Shown piece after piece: positions 16,731 through 24,921 of a stretch of 64,000 nt of DNA. Both the position numbers and the translations under genes were made by a program. The stretch is from Candidatus Leptovillus gracilis (GTDB taxonomy: Bacteria; Chloroflexota; Anaerolineae; Promineifilales; Promineifilaceae), in assembly GCA_016716065.1 (NCBI GenBank), contig JADJXA010000006.1, positions 248,001 through 312,000 of the forward strand, read 5' to 3'. The stretch's first letter is position 1. Each line of letters begins with the position of its first letter. The notes under the pieces were generated by a model that was not told the DNA's origin, did not search any database, and was given only the letters and a program-made list of their open reading frames with translations.

Positions 16731-18596
16731 ATGGAAGAACGACTACAAAAAATCATCGCCCAAACTGGCCTGGCCTCGCGCCGCGAAAGCGAAAAGATGA
16801 TCCGCAACGGCCGTGTCCAAGTCAACGGCCGTGTCGCCCAAATCGGCGACAAAGCCGACCCTACCAAAGACCGCATCGAGGTAGACGGCCGTAAACTCGC
16901 CCGCCCCGACAGCCAAACCATCTACATCGCCCTCAACAAACCCAAAGGCGTCCTCTCCTCCACCGAGGACGAGATGGAAGCCGGCCGCCAGACCGTACGC
17001 GACCTGATTGACCTGCCCGGCCATCTCTATCCAGTTGGCCGCCTGGACAAACAAAGCGAGGGCCTGATGCTCATGACCAACGACGGCGACCTGGCCCACA
17101 AGCTCACCCATCCGCGCTACGGCCACGAAAAAACCTACCGCGTGGAAATCGAAGGCGACATCCACCCCGCCCAACTCGACCAATGGCGGCAGGGCGTGAT
17201 GCTAGACGGCCGTCTCACCGCCCCCGTGCGCATCACCGTCCTGGAACAATTCCCCGACCTCACCCGGCTGGAAATTGTCATGCGCGAAGGGCGCAAGCGC
17301 CAAATCCGCCGCATCGCCGCCGAATTTGGCCACCCCGTGCGCCAGCTCAAACGGCTGCGTATCGGTCCGCTGCAGCTGGGCAACCTGGCCCCCGGCAAAT
17401 GGCGCTACCTCAAACCCGGCGAAGTCGCCGCCCTCCGCCAGGCCCGACAAATCCACCACCGCCAAACCAACCAGCAAACCAACCGACCAACAAACCAACA
17501 AACCCGCCACCCGCCCATCGGCCATCAACAAATCCACAACCAAACCAACCAGCCGACAAACCACCAAATCCGCCACCCACAAACCACGAGGCAAATCTTG
17601 ACCAACACCATCATCCCCCACCTCGTCATCGCCATTGATGGCCCCGCCGCCTCCGGCAAATCCACCATTGGCCGCCTGCTGGCCGAACAGCTCGGCTTTC
17701 TGTTCCTCGATACCGGCTTTATGTACCGCGCCGTCACCCTGGCCGCATTACGCGCCGGAATTGATTTGGCCGACGAAACGGCCGTTACCACCCTCTCCGC
17801 CCAACTCGATTTAGATGTGCAACCAGGCGCGGGATATGATGACGGCCGTCACTACACCGCCCTTCTCAACGGCGAAGACGTCACCTGGGCGCTCCGTTTG
17901 CCAGAAATAGACGCCAATGTCAGCCTGGTGTCCAGCTATGCCGGCGTGCGCCAGGAAATGGTCAAACGCCAACGCGCCTTTGGCCGGCGCGGGCAGGTCG
18001 TGATGGTCGGCCGCGACATCGGCACAGTGGTCATGCCCGACACGCCGCTCAAGCTGTTCATCACCGCCAGCGCCGCTGAACGCGCCCACCGCCGCTGGCG
18101 CGACCGCCAACAACAAGGCCACCCCGCCGCCTACGCCGACATCCTGGCCGACGTCGAACGCCGCGACGACATCGACAGCCACCGCGAACACTCCCCCCTC
18201 CGCCCCGCCGCCGACGCCCTGATCATCGACACCACCGGCCACTCCGTCGCCGACATCGTCGATCTCGAGACATCCTGCTCCGTTGACCGTCAACGCCTAG
18301 CCATTCCCAATCTCAATCCAATTCGTAAATCCCATGCCCTTATTCCAAGAACTCGACCCCACCACCTTCGCCGGCGGCCGTATCACCGGCATCGAACCAC
18401 GCAGCGTCGCCGCCAAAATTGGCCTGCAAATCGGCGACGAACTACTGGCGATCAACGACCAGCGCGTCGAAGACGTGATAGACGTGCAGTTTCACGGCGC
18501 CGACGAACACCTGAACCTGCTCATCCGGCGCGGCGACGACCTGGTGCTGTACGAAGCCAATCGGCGCTACAACCAGTCGCTCGGCCTGGAATTTGA
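16731..18596 (+). CDS. Fused pseudouridine synthase (RsuA/RluB type) and cytidylate kinase
   Basis: One open frame joins two housekeeping enzymes. Residues 1 to about 240 are an RNA pseudouridine synthase: an S4 domain (LASRRESEKMIRNGRVQVNG) and catalytic GRLDKQSEGLMLMTND with the active Asp, then KRQIRRI. Residues about 241-288 are a Gln/Asn/Thr/Pro linker made from a short tandem repeat. Residues about 295-505 are cytidylate kinase (P-loop IDGPAASGKSTI, then DTGFMYRAV and VGRDIGTVVMPD), making CDP from CMP. A TTG at 17598 could start the kinase independently. The frame after about 18262 is doubtful: a one-base slip there gives a natural ending (RDILLR, TGA at 18284), whereas the annotated frame runs 263 bases into the next gene as an arginine-rich tail. 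Confidence 0.75.
   Translation: MEERLQKIIAQTGLASRRESEKMIRNGRVQVNGRVAQIGDKADPTKDRIEVDGRKLARPDSQTIYIALNKPKGVLSSTEDEMEAGRQTVRDLIDLPGHLYPVGRLDKQSEGLMLMTNDGDLAHKLTHPRYGHEKTYRVEIEGDIHPAQLDQWRQGVMLDGRLTAPVRITVLEQFPDLTRLEIVMREGRKRQIRRIAAEFGHPVRQLKRLRIGPLQLGNLAPGKWRYLKPGEVAALRQARQIHHRQTNQQTNRPTNQQTRHPPIGHQQIHNQTNQPTNHQIRHPQTTRQILTNTIIPHLVIAIDGPAASGKSTIGRLLAEQLGFLFLDTGFMYRAVTLAALRAGIDLADETAVTTLSAQLDLDVQPGAGYDDGRHYTALLNGEDVTWALRLPEIDANVSLVSSYAGVRQEMVKRQRAFGRRGQVVMVGRDIGTVVMPDTPLKLFITASAAERAHRRWRDRQQQGHPAAYADILADVERRDDIDSHREHSPLRPAADALIIDTTGHSVADIVDLETSCSVDRQRLAIPNLNPIRKSHALIPRTRPHHLRRRPYHRHRTTQRRRQNWPANRRRTTGDQRPARRRRDRRAVSRRRRTPEPAHPARRRPGAVRSQSALQPVARPGI
17455..17597 (+). repeat. CAAACCAAC-type tandem repeat inside a reading frame
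   Basis: Degenerate units such as CAAACCAAC, CCAACCAAC and ACAAACC repeat across about 140 bases, encoding the Gln/Asn/Thr/Pro linker. It looks like a spacer microsatellite that lost its stop codons rather than a conserved domain. Confidence 0.7.
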
Positions 18597-19776
18597 GCAT
18601 CCCACTTTCGACGTGGACATTCGCCGCTGCAACAACCTGTGCGAATTTTGCTTCGTGCTGCAAATGGCCCCCAAATTCCGCCGCACCCTCTACATCAAAG
18701 ACGACGATTACCGCTACTCTTTCCTCTTCGGCCACTTCGTCACCCTCACCAACCTGTCCGACCATGACTGGCAGCGGATCGAAACGATGCGCCTGTCGCC
18801 GCTTTACGTCTCCGTACACGTCACCGATTTGGCAATGAGGCGTAAATTTCTGCGCAACGCCGCCGCCCCAGACATCCTGGCCCAGCTGCGCTGGCTGGCC
18901 GAGCGGCGCATCGAAATTCACACCCAGTTGGTCGTCGTGCCGGGCTTCAACGACGGCCGTTGGCTGGAACGCTCCATCCGTGAACTGGCCGATTTATGGC
19001 CGGCCGTCCAGTCGATCAGCGTGGTCCCCGTCGGCCTGACGCGCCATCACAAATACGCCATGCGCGTTCACACGCCGGCAGAAGCGGCCGCGACCCTGGC
19101 CTACGTCGAGTCATTACAGCCCATCTACCAACAGCGTTTTGGCGCGCGCTTCGTCTACCCCACCGACGAGTGGTACCTGGTATCCGGCCGCGAAGTGCCG
19201 CCCCTGACCGCCTACGACGGCCAGCAGTTACATGAAAACGGCCTGGGTCTGGTACGACAGTTTCTAGATGAATGGGAAGAGGTGCAAGAGGAAATTGTCA
19301 ATGGTCAATGGTCAATGGTCAATGGTCAATCGTTGATGTTGGTGACGGCGACGTTGTTTGCGCCAGTGCTGCGCGAGAAGGCGGCCGAGTTTGCGGCGCT
19401 GACCGGGGTGGGCGTAACGGTGCTGCCGGTGGTCAATCAACGGTTAGGCGCGACGATTACGGTGGCCGGGCTGCTGATGGGATCAGATGTGTTGGCGGCG
19501 CTGGAAGAGGCAACGGCCGTTTCCCCACCCAACCTCATCCTCCTCCCCCGCGTCATGTTCGACCACCCCGATCGCATCGCCCTGGACGATATTTCGCCGC
19601 AAGACATCGCCAACCGCCTGCAAACACCCATCGCCCTGGCCGACACCCTGGGCGACGTCTGGGACGCGCTCATCGGCCAATCGCAGGTCGTCTACCAGCC
19701 GCAAGCGGCGAACCCTGCCGCCCACATCCCCCTCCGCCTGCTCCCCGACGACGAAGACAACAGCCACTTCTCCTAA
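18334..19776 (+). CDS. PDZ / radical SAM / DUF512 protein
   Basis: A 480-residue protein of the DUF512 family, widespread in Chloroflexota, Firmicutes and cyanobacteria and of unproven function. Residues about 12-75 are a PDZ-like domain (VAAKIGLQIGDELLAINDQ). The radical-SAM-like centre has the iron-sulfur triad in RRCNNLCEFCFVLQM (C-x3-C-x2-C). DUF512 fills the C-terminal half (YPTDEWYLVSGREVPP is typical). An in-frame heptamer repeat at 19297-19332 encodes VNGQWSMVNGQS between two conserved blocks. The start ATG at 18334 lies inside the doubtful tail of the previous frame. Confidence 0.85.
   Translation: MPLFQELDPTTFAGGRITGIEPRSVAAKIGLQIGDELLAINDQRVEDVIDVQFHGADEHLNLLIRRGDDLVLYEANRRYNQSLGLEFEHPTFDVDIRRCNNLCEFCFVLQMAPKFRRTLYIKDDDYRYSFLFGHFVTLTNLSDHDWQRIETMRLSPLYVSVHVTDLAMRRKFLRNAAAPDILAQLRWLAERRIEIHTQLVVVPGFNDGRWLERSIRELADLWPAVQSISVVPVGLTRHHKYAMRVHTPAEAAATLAYVESLQPIYQQRFGARFVYPTDEWYLVSGREVPPLTAYDGQQLHENGLGLVRQFLDEWEEVQEEIVNGQWSMVNGQSLMLVTATLFAPVLREKAAEFAALTGVGVTVLPVVNQRLGATITVAGLLMGSDVLAALEEATAVSPPNLILLPRVMFDHPDRIALDDISPQDIANRLQTPIALADTLGDVWDALIGQSQVVYQPQAANPAAHIPLRLLPDDEDNSHFS
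19297..19332 (+). repeat. Five-copy heptamer GTCAATG inside the DUF512 gene
   Basis: Five consecutive seven-base units (GTCAATG four times, then GTCAATC) lie in the coding region. A change of one copy would shift the frame. Confidence 0.85.
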
Positions 19777-19837
19777 AAGCCGACAAGATTGGTCCAATCT
19801 TTGAGATTGGACCAATCTCCAGTCTCCACTCCAGTCT

Positions 19838-21901
19838 CTACCCTCCCTGTAACTCCTCCCACTCCGCCACCAGGACGTCCAGCGTAGATTGGGCCGTCTC
19901 TTGTTCCAGCAGTAAGCGCGCAATTTCCGCCTCGTCGGCGGCAACCTGGGCGGCGGCCAGTTCGCGTTCGATTTGCTCCAACCACACTTCGGCGTCTTCT
20001 ACCTCGTCCACCAGTTCGCGCAGCCGTTGGGCGCGGCTGCGCTGCTGCTTTTTGCCCTTGCGTGGCGAAACGGGCACGGCCGTTACCTCGGCAATCCAGT
20101 CCAAATCAGGCGGCGGCAGGGTCGGTTCCACCGGCGCAGTTGGCAGCGGCACTTTGGCGGGCGCGTCGCCATCCGCGCCAACCTGCCCCTTCGCCGCCAC
20201 GTACTCCTCATACGTGCCGTGGAAGATGTGCAAACGGCCGTCTACCAACTCCCAAATCTGCGTCGCCAACCGGCTCACCAGATACCGGTCATGCGACACC
20301 AGCACAATCGTGCCGTCGAACTGCTCCAGCACTGTTTGCAGCACTTCCTGCGACGGGATATCCAGGTGATTGGTCGGCTCGTCCAGCAGCAAGAAATTGG
20401 CCCCGGTCAGCGCCAGAATCGCCAACGCCAGCCGCCCCCGCTCGCCGCCGCTGAGATCCGCCACCCGCTTAAACACATCATCGCCGCGGAAGAGGTAACG
20501 CGCCAGGTAGCTGCGCGCCTCCAGTTCGGTCACGTCTTGGTGACGGCGCACTTCGTCCAGCACCCGGTTGCCCTGTACCAACTGGTCATGAGCCTGGGCG
20601 AAGTAGCCCATGTGCAGATTGTCGCCGGGCAGCAGTTCGCCGCGCCGGGGGGCAATCTCGCCCAGCAGCAGGCGCAAGAAGGTGCTTTTGCCGCTGCCGT
20701 TTGGCCCAATCAGCGCCGCGCAGGCGTTGCGCTCCAGCTTGATGTCTTCGGCCTCAAACAGCAGCGTGCCGGGGTAGCCGACGGCCAAATCTTTGGTGCG
20801 CAGGACGGTGCGCGTGCTGCGTTCGGCCGCTTCCAGCTTCATCTTCAACTGCGGCGCCCGTTCTTGAGGCGGAATCAACGCCCGCACGCGCCGCTCGGCC
20901 TCGTTGATGCTGACGGTGCGCACGCGACCGCCGATTTCCAGCCAGCTTTTGGCCTGCAAATCGGCCAGCGACGCGCCGGCTTCGGCCTGTTCCAGCAGCA
21001 CAATGTCGCGGGTCAGCCGCTTGAGTTTGCCTTTGGCGATGTCGGTTTTGCCCCCGGCGATGTGCTTGCGAATGAAGGCAATTTCTTCATCCAGCCGCGC
21101 CTTTTCGCTCAGGAAAAGCTGGCGCTCTCGTTCCAATTCCTCGGCGCGTTGACGCACGTAGCTGCTGTAGCCGCCGCGATAGGTCTGGAAACGGCCGTCG
21201 CTCATCTCCCAAACGTGGTTGACGATTTTGTCCAGAAAGTAGCGGTCATGGCTGACGATGATCAGCGCGCCGGGCCACTGCCGCAGGGTTTGCTCCAACC
21301 ATTCAACGGCCGTGATGTCCAGATGATTCGTCGGTTCGTCCAGAATCAGCAGGTCGGGTTTTTCCAGCAGCAGGCGGCCCAGCAGCAGGCGCGTCTTTTG
21401 CCCGCCGCTCAGGTGGGGCAGCGGCGTGTCCCATTCCGCCTGGGGAAAGCCCAGGCCCAGCAGCACACGCTTGATGTCTACCTGGTAATCGTAACCGCCG
21501 CTATGTTCGTAGGTTTCCTGGAGACGGCCGTAGGCTTCCATCAATTCCTCGCCCATCTCGCCCGCCGCCATTTTTGCTTCCATGTCGTGCAGTTGGGCTT
21601 CAAGGGCTTGCACGGCGGCAAACACCGTCAGCATTTCCTCGTAGATGGTGTTGTCCTGCCCGGCAAACGTCAGCACCGCCTCCTGCCGCAGATAACCCAA
21701 CGACACGTCACGCGAGCGCTGCACGGTTCCGGCCGTTGGCTCCAGCAGCCCGGCCAAAATCAGCAGCAAGGTCGTCTTGCCCGCGCCATTCGGACCCACC
21801 AACCCCACGCGCTCTTTCTGCGCCAGTTGCAGTTCGACATTTTCAAATAAATCGGTGGCCCCAAAGGCGTGGCCCAGTTCTTTTGTGGTTAAAATCGCCA
21901 T
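19838..21901 (-). CDS. ABC-F family ATPase with C-terminal coiled coil
   Basis: A 687-residue soluble protein with two ABC ATPase domains and no membrane part, of the ABC-F class that acts on ribosomes. Walker A motifs are GPNGAGKTTLL and GPNGSGKSTFL, signatures LSGGQKTRLLLG and LSGGERGRLALA, and Walker B motifs LLILDEPTNHLD and LLLDEPTNHLD. The interdomain linker (about residues 240-330) is charged and helical. The C terminus beyond about 600 is a predicted coiled coil, as in Uup-like members. It probably has a housekeeping translation role. Its spacing from the upstream kinase gene is filled by an inverted microsatellite. Confidence 0.88.
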   Translation of the reverse strand: MAILTTKELGHAFGATDLFENVELQLAQKERVGLVGPNGAGKTTLLLILAGLLEPTAGTVQRSRDVSLGYLRQEAVLTFAGQDNTIYEEMLTVFAAVQALEAQLHDMEAKMAAGEMGEELMEAYGRLQETYEHSGGYDYQVDIKRVLLGLGFPQAEWDTPLPHLSGGQKTRLLLGRLLLEKPDLLILDEPTNHLDITAVEWLEQTLRQWPGALIIVSHDRYFLDKIVNHVWEMSDGRFQTYRGGYSSYVRQRAEELERERQLFLSEKARLDEEIAFIRKHIAGGKTDIAKGKLKRLTRDIVLLEQAEAGASLADLQAKSWLEIGGRVRTVSINEAERRVRALIPPQERAPQLKMKLEAAERSTRTVLRTKDLAVGYPGTLLFEAEDIKLERNACAALIGPNGSGKSTFLRLLLGEIAPRRGELLPGDNLHMGYFAQAHDQLVQGNRVLDEVRRHQDVTELEARSYLARYLFRGDDVFKRVADLSGGERGRLALAILALTGANFLLLDEPTNHLDIPSQEVLQTVLEQFDGTIVLVSHDRYLVSRLATQIWELVDGRLHIFHGTYEEYVAAKGQVGADGDAPAKVPLPTAPVEPTLPPPDLDWIAEVTAVPVSPRKGKKQQRSRAQRLRELVDEVEDAEVWLEQIERELAAAQVAADEAEIARLLLEQETAQSTLDVLVAEWEELQGG

Positions 21902-21916
21902 AACTTAGGTCAATCA

Positions 21917-22010
21917 CAGGAGCTAGAGCGAGAGCGAGAGCGAGAGCTAGAGCGAGAGCTAGAGAAAGAGGTTTGACCACACTCTAGCTCTTGCTCTAGC
22001 TCTTGCTACT
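21917..22010. repeat. Inverted AG-rich microsatellite
   Basis: Left part 21921-21970 is built from GAGCGA and GAGCTA units; right part 21981-22007 is the complementary GCTCTTGCTCTAG series. The RNA would fold into a long imperfect hairpin of about 27 pairs. It lies between the stop of the kinase gene and the start of the ABC-F gene, both on the minus strand. Confidence 0.65.
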
Positions 22011-22032
22011 TTCAAGGGAGGGCTGTGGTAGG

Positions 22033-22815
22033 TTACGTGGTGATTAGCGTGCCGACGGCCGTTGCCCCATCCACCACCAACCGCGTTACCAGCCCCTCTT
22101 CTAACCCAGAGAAAATACGAATCGCCAAATGGGGATGTTCGGCCACCAGGCGCAGCATACTATGAACTTTGGCCGCCATGCCGCCGGTAACATCCGTGCC
22201 GCGTGAACCACCCAGGGCGGCAGCCACTTCGTCGTAATTGTCCTGGCTGATGGCCGCCACGACGCGGCCCTGGCTGTCTAACACGCCAGGCACTTCGCCG
22301 GCCAGCAGCAGCCAGGATGGCCGCAGCGCTGCGGCCAACGCCATCATCACCTCTTCGGTGGAGACAATCGTGCCGCCCTGTGCCGCGTCGAAGGCCACGT
22401 CGCCAAAGATAACCGGGACCAGACCGGCATCCAGCGCCGCCCGAACAGGCTGGCTGGCGATGTGGGTGATACTGCCGTTTTCACACAGCGCCAGCGCCGA
22501 TGGAGCCAGCCCCAGCGCCGGCACGCCGGCGGCCAGCAGCGCCTCTACCACCAACCGATTCAACCGTACCATAGCCGCGTGAACTTCGGCGAAACCGTGC
22601 CACTGTACGGCCGTTTGCACCCCCTGGCGCGTGCCAAATCGGGCGGCGGCCACATGCCCAAAGGAGCCGCCGCCATGCCCAATGACCAGTCGCCCAGCGC
22701 GCGTAGCCCGCGCCGCGGCAATTTCCGCCGCCACCCGCGCCAGCACGTCCTGGCGGATGGCCTCCACGCCGGTTTTATCGGTAATCAACGACCCGCCCAA
22801 TTTTAAGAAAATCAA
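22033..22815 (-). CDS. Isopentenyl phosphate kinase
   Basis: A 260-residue amino-acid-kinase-fold enzyme that phosphorylates isopentenyl phosphate to IPP, the last step of the alternative (archaeal-type) mevalonate pathway. Motifs are FLKLGGSLITDK at the N terminus, GHGGGSFGH with the catalytic histidine, FGDVAFD, and the C-terminal TDVTGGMAAKV. The enzyme is established in archaea, plants and some Chloroflexi such as Roseiflexus, supporting the lineage. The companion decarboxylase is not in the window. It is 22 bases downstream of the LOG-like gene and probably shares its transcript. Confidence 0.88.
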   Translation of the reverse strand: MIFLKLGGSLITDKTGVEAIRQDVLARVAAEIAAARATRAGRLVIGHGGGSFGHVAAARFGTRQGVQTAVQWHGFAEVHAAMVRLNRLVVEALLAAGVPALGLAPSALALCENGSITHIASQPVRAALDAGLVPVIFGDVAFDAAQGGTIVSTEEVMMALAAALRPSWLLLAGEVPGVLDSQGRVVAAISQDNYDEVAAALGGSRGTDVTGGMAAKVHSMLRLVAEHPHLAIRIFSGLEEGLVTRLVVDGATAVGTLITT

Positions 22816-22837
22816 CGCCGCCTCCAGCTACTAACCA

Positions 22838-23374
22838 CTACCGACCGGCCGTCGCCAGGGCAACGGCCGTTTCTGGCGTATCGGCAAAATGCAGCAGGTT
22901 GTAATCCTGCACCCGAATGTAATCGGCGTCGAAGAAGGCCGCCAGGGCTGCCCGCCACGTGGAACCGAACAGAACCAACGGCCGTGGCTCAATATCTCCC
23001 ACCTGCATCAAACTCCAGGCCAGGGCCATCTCCGACAGCGTGCCAACGCCGCCAGGCAGCACAATCATGCCATTGTTGTGCATCACCAGGTGCATCACCC
23101 GTTCGCGCAGCAGCTCTTTGCGAATCTCTTCTTTCACCCATTGGTTCGGCGGGATAGGACGAAATGTCTCGATTTGCGCCGCCGTCACCCCAATCACATG
23201 GCCGCCCGCCTCGGCCGCCCCCTGGGAAACGGCGGCCATCGTGCCGCTGTAGCCACCTGAGGCCACCGTGTAGCCCGCCACGGCCAGCAGCCGGCCAACC
23301 GTATATCCAGCGCGATAAGCCGGGCTGTCTGGCAACGGCCGTGAACTACCAAAAACAGAAATAATACCTTTCAT
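22838..23374 (-). CDS. LOG / TIGR00725-like Rossmann protein
   Basis: A 178-residue protein of the lysine-decarboxylase-like (LOG) superfamily, whose studied members release nucleobase from nucleoside monophosphates. It has GGYSGTM for the phosphate loop and PGGVGTLSE, the PGGxGTxxE family motif. The start at 23374 is supported by GGGAGAGGG a few bases upstream; a longer frame reaches into the repeat-containing spacer and is rejected. The exact substrate is unknown. Confidence 0.8.
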   Translation of the reverse strand: MKGIISVFGSSRPLPDSPAYRAGYTVGRLLAVAGYTVASGGYSGTMAAVSQGAAEAGGHVIGVTAAQIETFRPIPPNQWVKEEIRKELLRERVMHLVMHNNGMIVLPGGVGTLSEMALAWSLMQVGDIEPRPLVLFGSTWRAALAAFFDADYIRVQDYNLLHFADTPETAVALATAGR

Positions 23375-23394
23375 ACACCCTCTCCCTTGAAAAT

Positions 23395-23444
23395 GGGAGC
23401 GCGGACGTCCCGTCCGCCCCGGCAGGCGAGACGCCTGCGCTCCC
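23395..23444. repeat. REP-like double-hairpin element
   Basis: GGGAGC and GCTCCC border two inner hairpins: GCGGACG paired with CGTCCGC, and GCAGGCG paired with CGCCTGC. Cruciform REP/BIME-like elements of this look sit in spacers of many large-genome bacteria. It lies between two co-oriented genes and may affect messenger stability. Confidence 0.65.
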
Positions 23445-23503
23445 AGGGTTTTCATTCCTTGAAGATTTGACAACTCTAGCCAAACACCGAACACTGTGCC
23501 CCG

Positions 23504-24475
23504 TCACACCCCAAACAAACCCGGCGCGCCGGGCAGCGAGGCGGCAAACCGCACCGCGCTGCGAATGGCCTCGGCGACCATTTCTGCGCCGGCGTTGGCC
23601 GCCAGGTCAAATGGCGCGTCTACCCGACCAGAAGCCAGGGCAAAAGCGATGTCGCCATCGTGGGTGGTGTGGATGGGGCGGATCGCCATCGCCATACCAT
23701 CGTGGGCGCGCTGCGCCAGGCGATGGACCTCCGGGCGGCTAAGTCTGGCGTTGGTCCAGACAACCGCCAGCGTGGTGTTTGTGCCGGACAGGGGCATTCG
23801 CTCCTGGGAAATGAAGCGCAGGGGGTGGTTGGCGGCCAACCAACGGCCGTCCTCATCCCGCGCCCCGGCCAATACCGAGTTATCCACATCCAAAACATCA
23901 CCCACCGGATTGGTGACGACCATCGCCCCCACCACCACCTCGCCGATGATCATACTGGCAATGCCGAAGCCGCCCTTCATTTTATAAGGGAATCCGGCCC
24001 ATTTGCCCACCGTCACGCCCGCGCCAACGCCCACGTTACCTTGCCGAATGGTTCCATCGTGGGCATCCAGGCAGGCGGCGTAACCCATGTCGGTATCCGG
24101 GTGGCGATCTCCCCGGCTAAAACCGAGGTCAAAGACGACGGCCGTAGGCACAATCGGTATCGGTTTAATGGGCGTGGGGTGACCGATGCCCCGTTCCGCC
24201 AGATAACCCATCACCCCATCGGCCGCCGCCAGACCAAAGGCACTGCCGCCGGTTAGCAGCACAGCATTCACAGCGTGATGGGGCTTATCGGCGGCCAGCA
24301 GGGCTGTTTCCCGGCTGCCAGGCGCCGGTCCACGCACGTCCACCGAGCCAACGGTGTTGGGCGGGCACAAAATCACTGTACAGCCGGTGAGATAATCCAA
24401 ATCGGTCGCGTGGCCGACTTTAAAACCGGCCCGGTTCAGCGCAGTCGGGGAGGAAACAAGGGGTTGATCGGGCAT
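23504..24475 (-). CDS. Family S58/P1 self-cleaving aminopeptidase (NylC/DmpA-like)
   Basis: A 323-residue Ntn-type hydrolase of peptidase family S58. Supporting segments are AGFKVGHATDLDYLTGCTV, LLTGGSAFGLAAADGV, GNVGVGAGVTVGKW and KGGFGIAS. The self-processing site is predicted in GTNTTLAVVWTNA, with cleavage before the first Thr as in the nylon oligomer hydrolase NylC (Asn-Thr), rather than before Ser as in DmpA. Expected products are two subunits of about 26 and 8 kDa. The substrate may be small peptides or amides; sequence does not settle it. Confidence 0.82.
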   Translation of the reverse strand: MPDQPLVSSPTALNRAGFKVGHATDLDYLTGCTVILCPPNTVGSVDVRGPAPGSRETALLAADKPHHAVNAVLLTGGSAFGLAAADGVMGYLAERGIGHPTPIKPIPIVPTAVVFDLGFSRGDRHPDTDMGYAACLDAHDGTIRQGNVGVGAGVTVGKWAGFPYKMKGGFGIASMIIGEVVVGAMVVTNPVGDVLDVDNSVLAGARDEDGRWLAANHPLRFISQERMPLSGTNTTLAVVWTNARLSRPEVHRLAQRAHDGMAMAIRPIHTTHDGDIAFALASGRVDAPFDLAANAGAEMVAEAIRSAVRFAASLPGAPGLFGV

Positions 24476-24708
24476 AAGGTACTCTCATTATTATCAGGCG
24501 AAGCCCTTCGGGTCTTACAGCCTGTTCAGTATGCCGGGGGAACGGCCGTTTGTCAAACGGCCGTTGGACAGTGAGTATCCAGAAGCCAGTATTCAGTATT
24601 CAGTATTCAGTATTCAGTATTCAGTATTCAGTACATGTTTTACCGAGTAAACGCCAACTGAAAACTGGTCACTAAACACTGATTACGACTACAAGTCTCG
24701 TGGTATCG
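24476..24708. repeat. Spacer with octamer pair and CAGTATT tandem repeat
   Basis: Bases 24540-24565 hold two copies of AACGGCCGTT. Bases 24587-24633 are six copies of the heptamer CAGTATT plus a partial one. No gene is seen in this stretch; it separates divergent genes. Confidence 0.7.
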
Positions 24709-24737
24709 TTGCCTTTCCGGGCGATTTGGGTTATCCT
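24709..24737 (+). promoter_or_regulatory. Promoter of the ABC-F leader, TTGCCT-17-TATCCT
   Basis: TTGCCT at 24709 and TATCCT at 24732 with a 17-base spacer. The leader ATG begins at 24744, six bases beyond the -10 box, so the message may start at or within a base or two of the AUG (leaderless). Confidence 0.55.
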
Positions 24738-24743
24738 GTCGTC

Positions 24744-24839
24744 ATGTTTTTTGTCACTGGCTTTACCGGACGATTGGTTCACCCCCAGGTTAGTGGTTGC
24801 AGCGCGGCGCGGCTCTGGTTCAACGCGCCTATTCCCTGA
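24744..24839 (+). CDS. Leader peptide upstream of the ABC-F gene (31 residues)
   Basis: ATG at 24744 to TGA at 24837. The peptide begins MFFVTGFTGRLVHP and ends LWFNAPIP. It sits between a good promoter and an intrinsic terminator just before an ABC-F gene. In known ABC-F resistance genes (for example vmlR of Bacillus and lmrC-type genes of Streptomyces), ribosome stalling on a short leader under antibiotic changes RNA folding so that transcription continues. A hairpin, 24806-24811 paired with 24824-24829, overlaps the end of the coding part. Function by the same logic is inferred, not shown. There is no ribosome site, in line with leaderless initiation. Confidence 0.6.
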   Translation: MFFVTGFTGRLVHPQVSGCSAARLWFNAPIP

Positions 24840-24871
24840 TTTTTATGTAAAGTAAAAAGGTCTATTTCAGG

Positions 24872-24902
24872 AAGCCGAGGCGCACCCGCCTCGGCTTTTT
24901 TT
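24872..24902 (+). terminator. Intrinsic terminator (attenuator) before the ABC-F gene
   Basis: An 11-bp perfect stem (24872-24882 with 24887-24897), loop CACC, and seven T residues to 24902. It ends only about 20 bases before the ABC-F start codon, so it cannot serve an upstream gene other than the leader peptide. It is best read as a conditional terminator in the 5' untranslated region. Confidence 0.85.
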
Positions 24903-24921
24903 GTTTACAAGAGGTATGAGC

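Noticed and set aside
17455..17597. Possible CRISPR array
   Set aside because: Units are short, degenerate and contiguous, with no spacers; no cas gene is present.
18287..18596. Arg-rich C-terminal tail of the fused synthase/kinase
   Set aside because: It overlaps the DUF512 gene in another frame and looks like an out-of-frame reading; kept only as a coordinate limit.
19973..21850. A 625-codon open frame on the plus strand, antisense to the first ABC-F gene
   Set aside because: It mirrors a clear ABC-F gene, is rich in Gln/His/Arg with no motif, and reflects codon bias of the true strand.
24587..24633. Possible CRISPR or iteron array
   Set aside because: A pure 7-base tandem without spacers and without a replication gene nearby; other such arrays occur in unrelated spacers.
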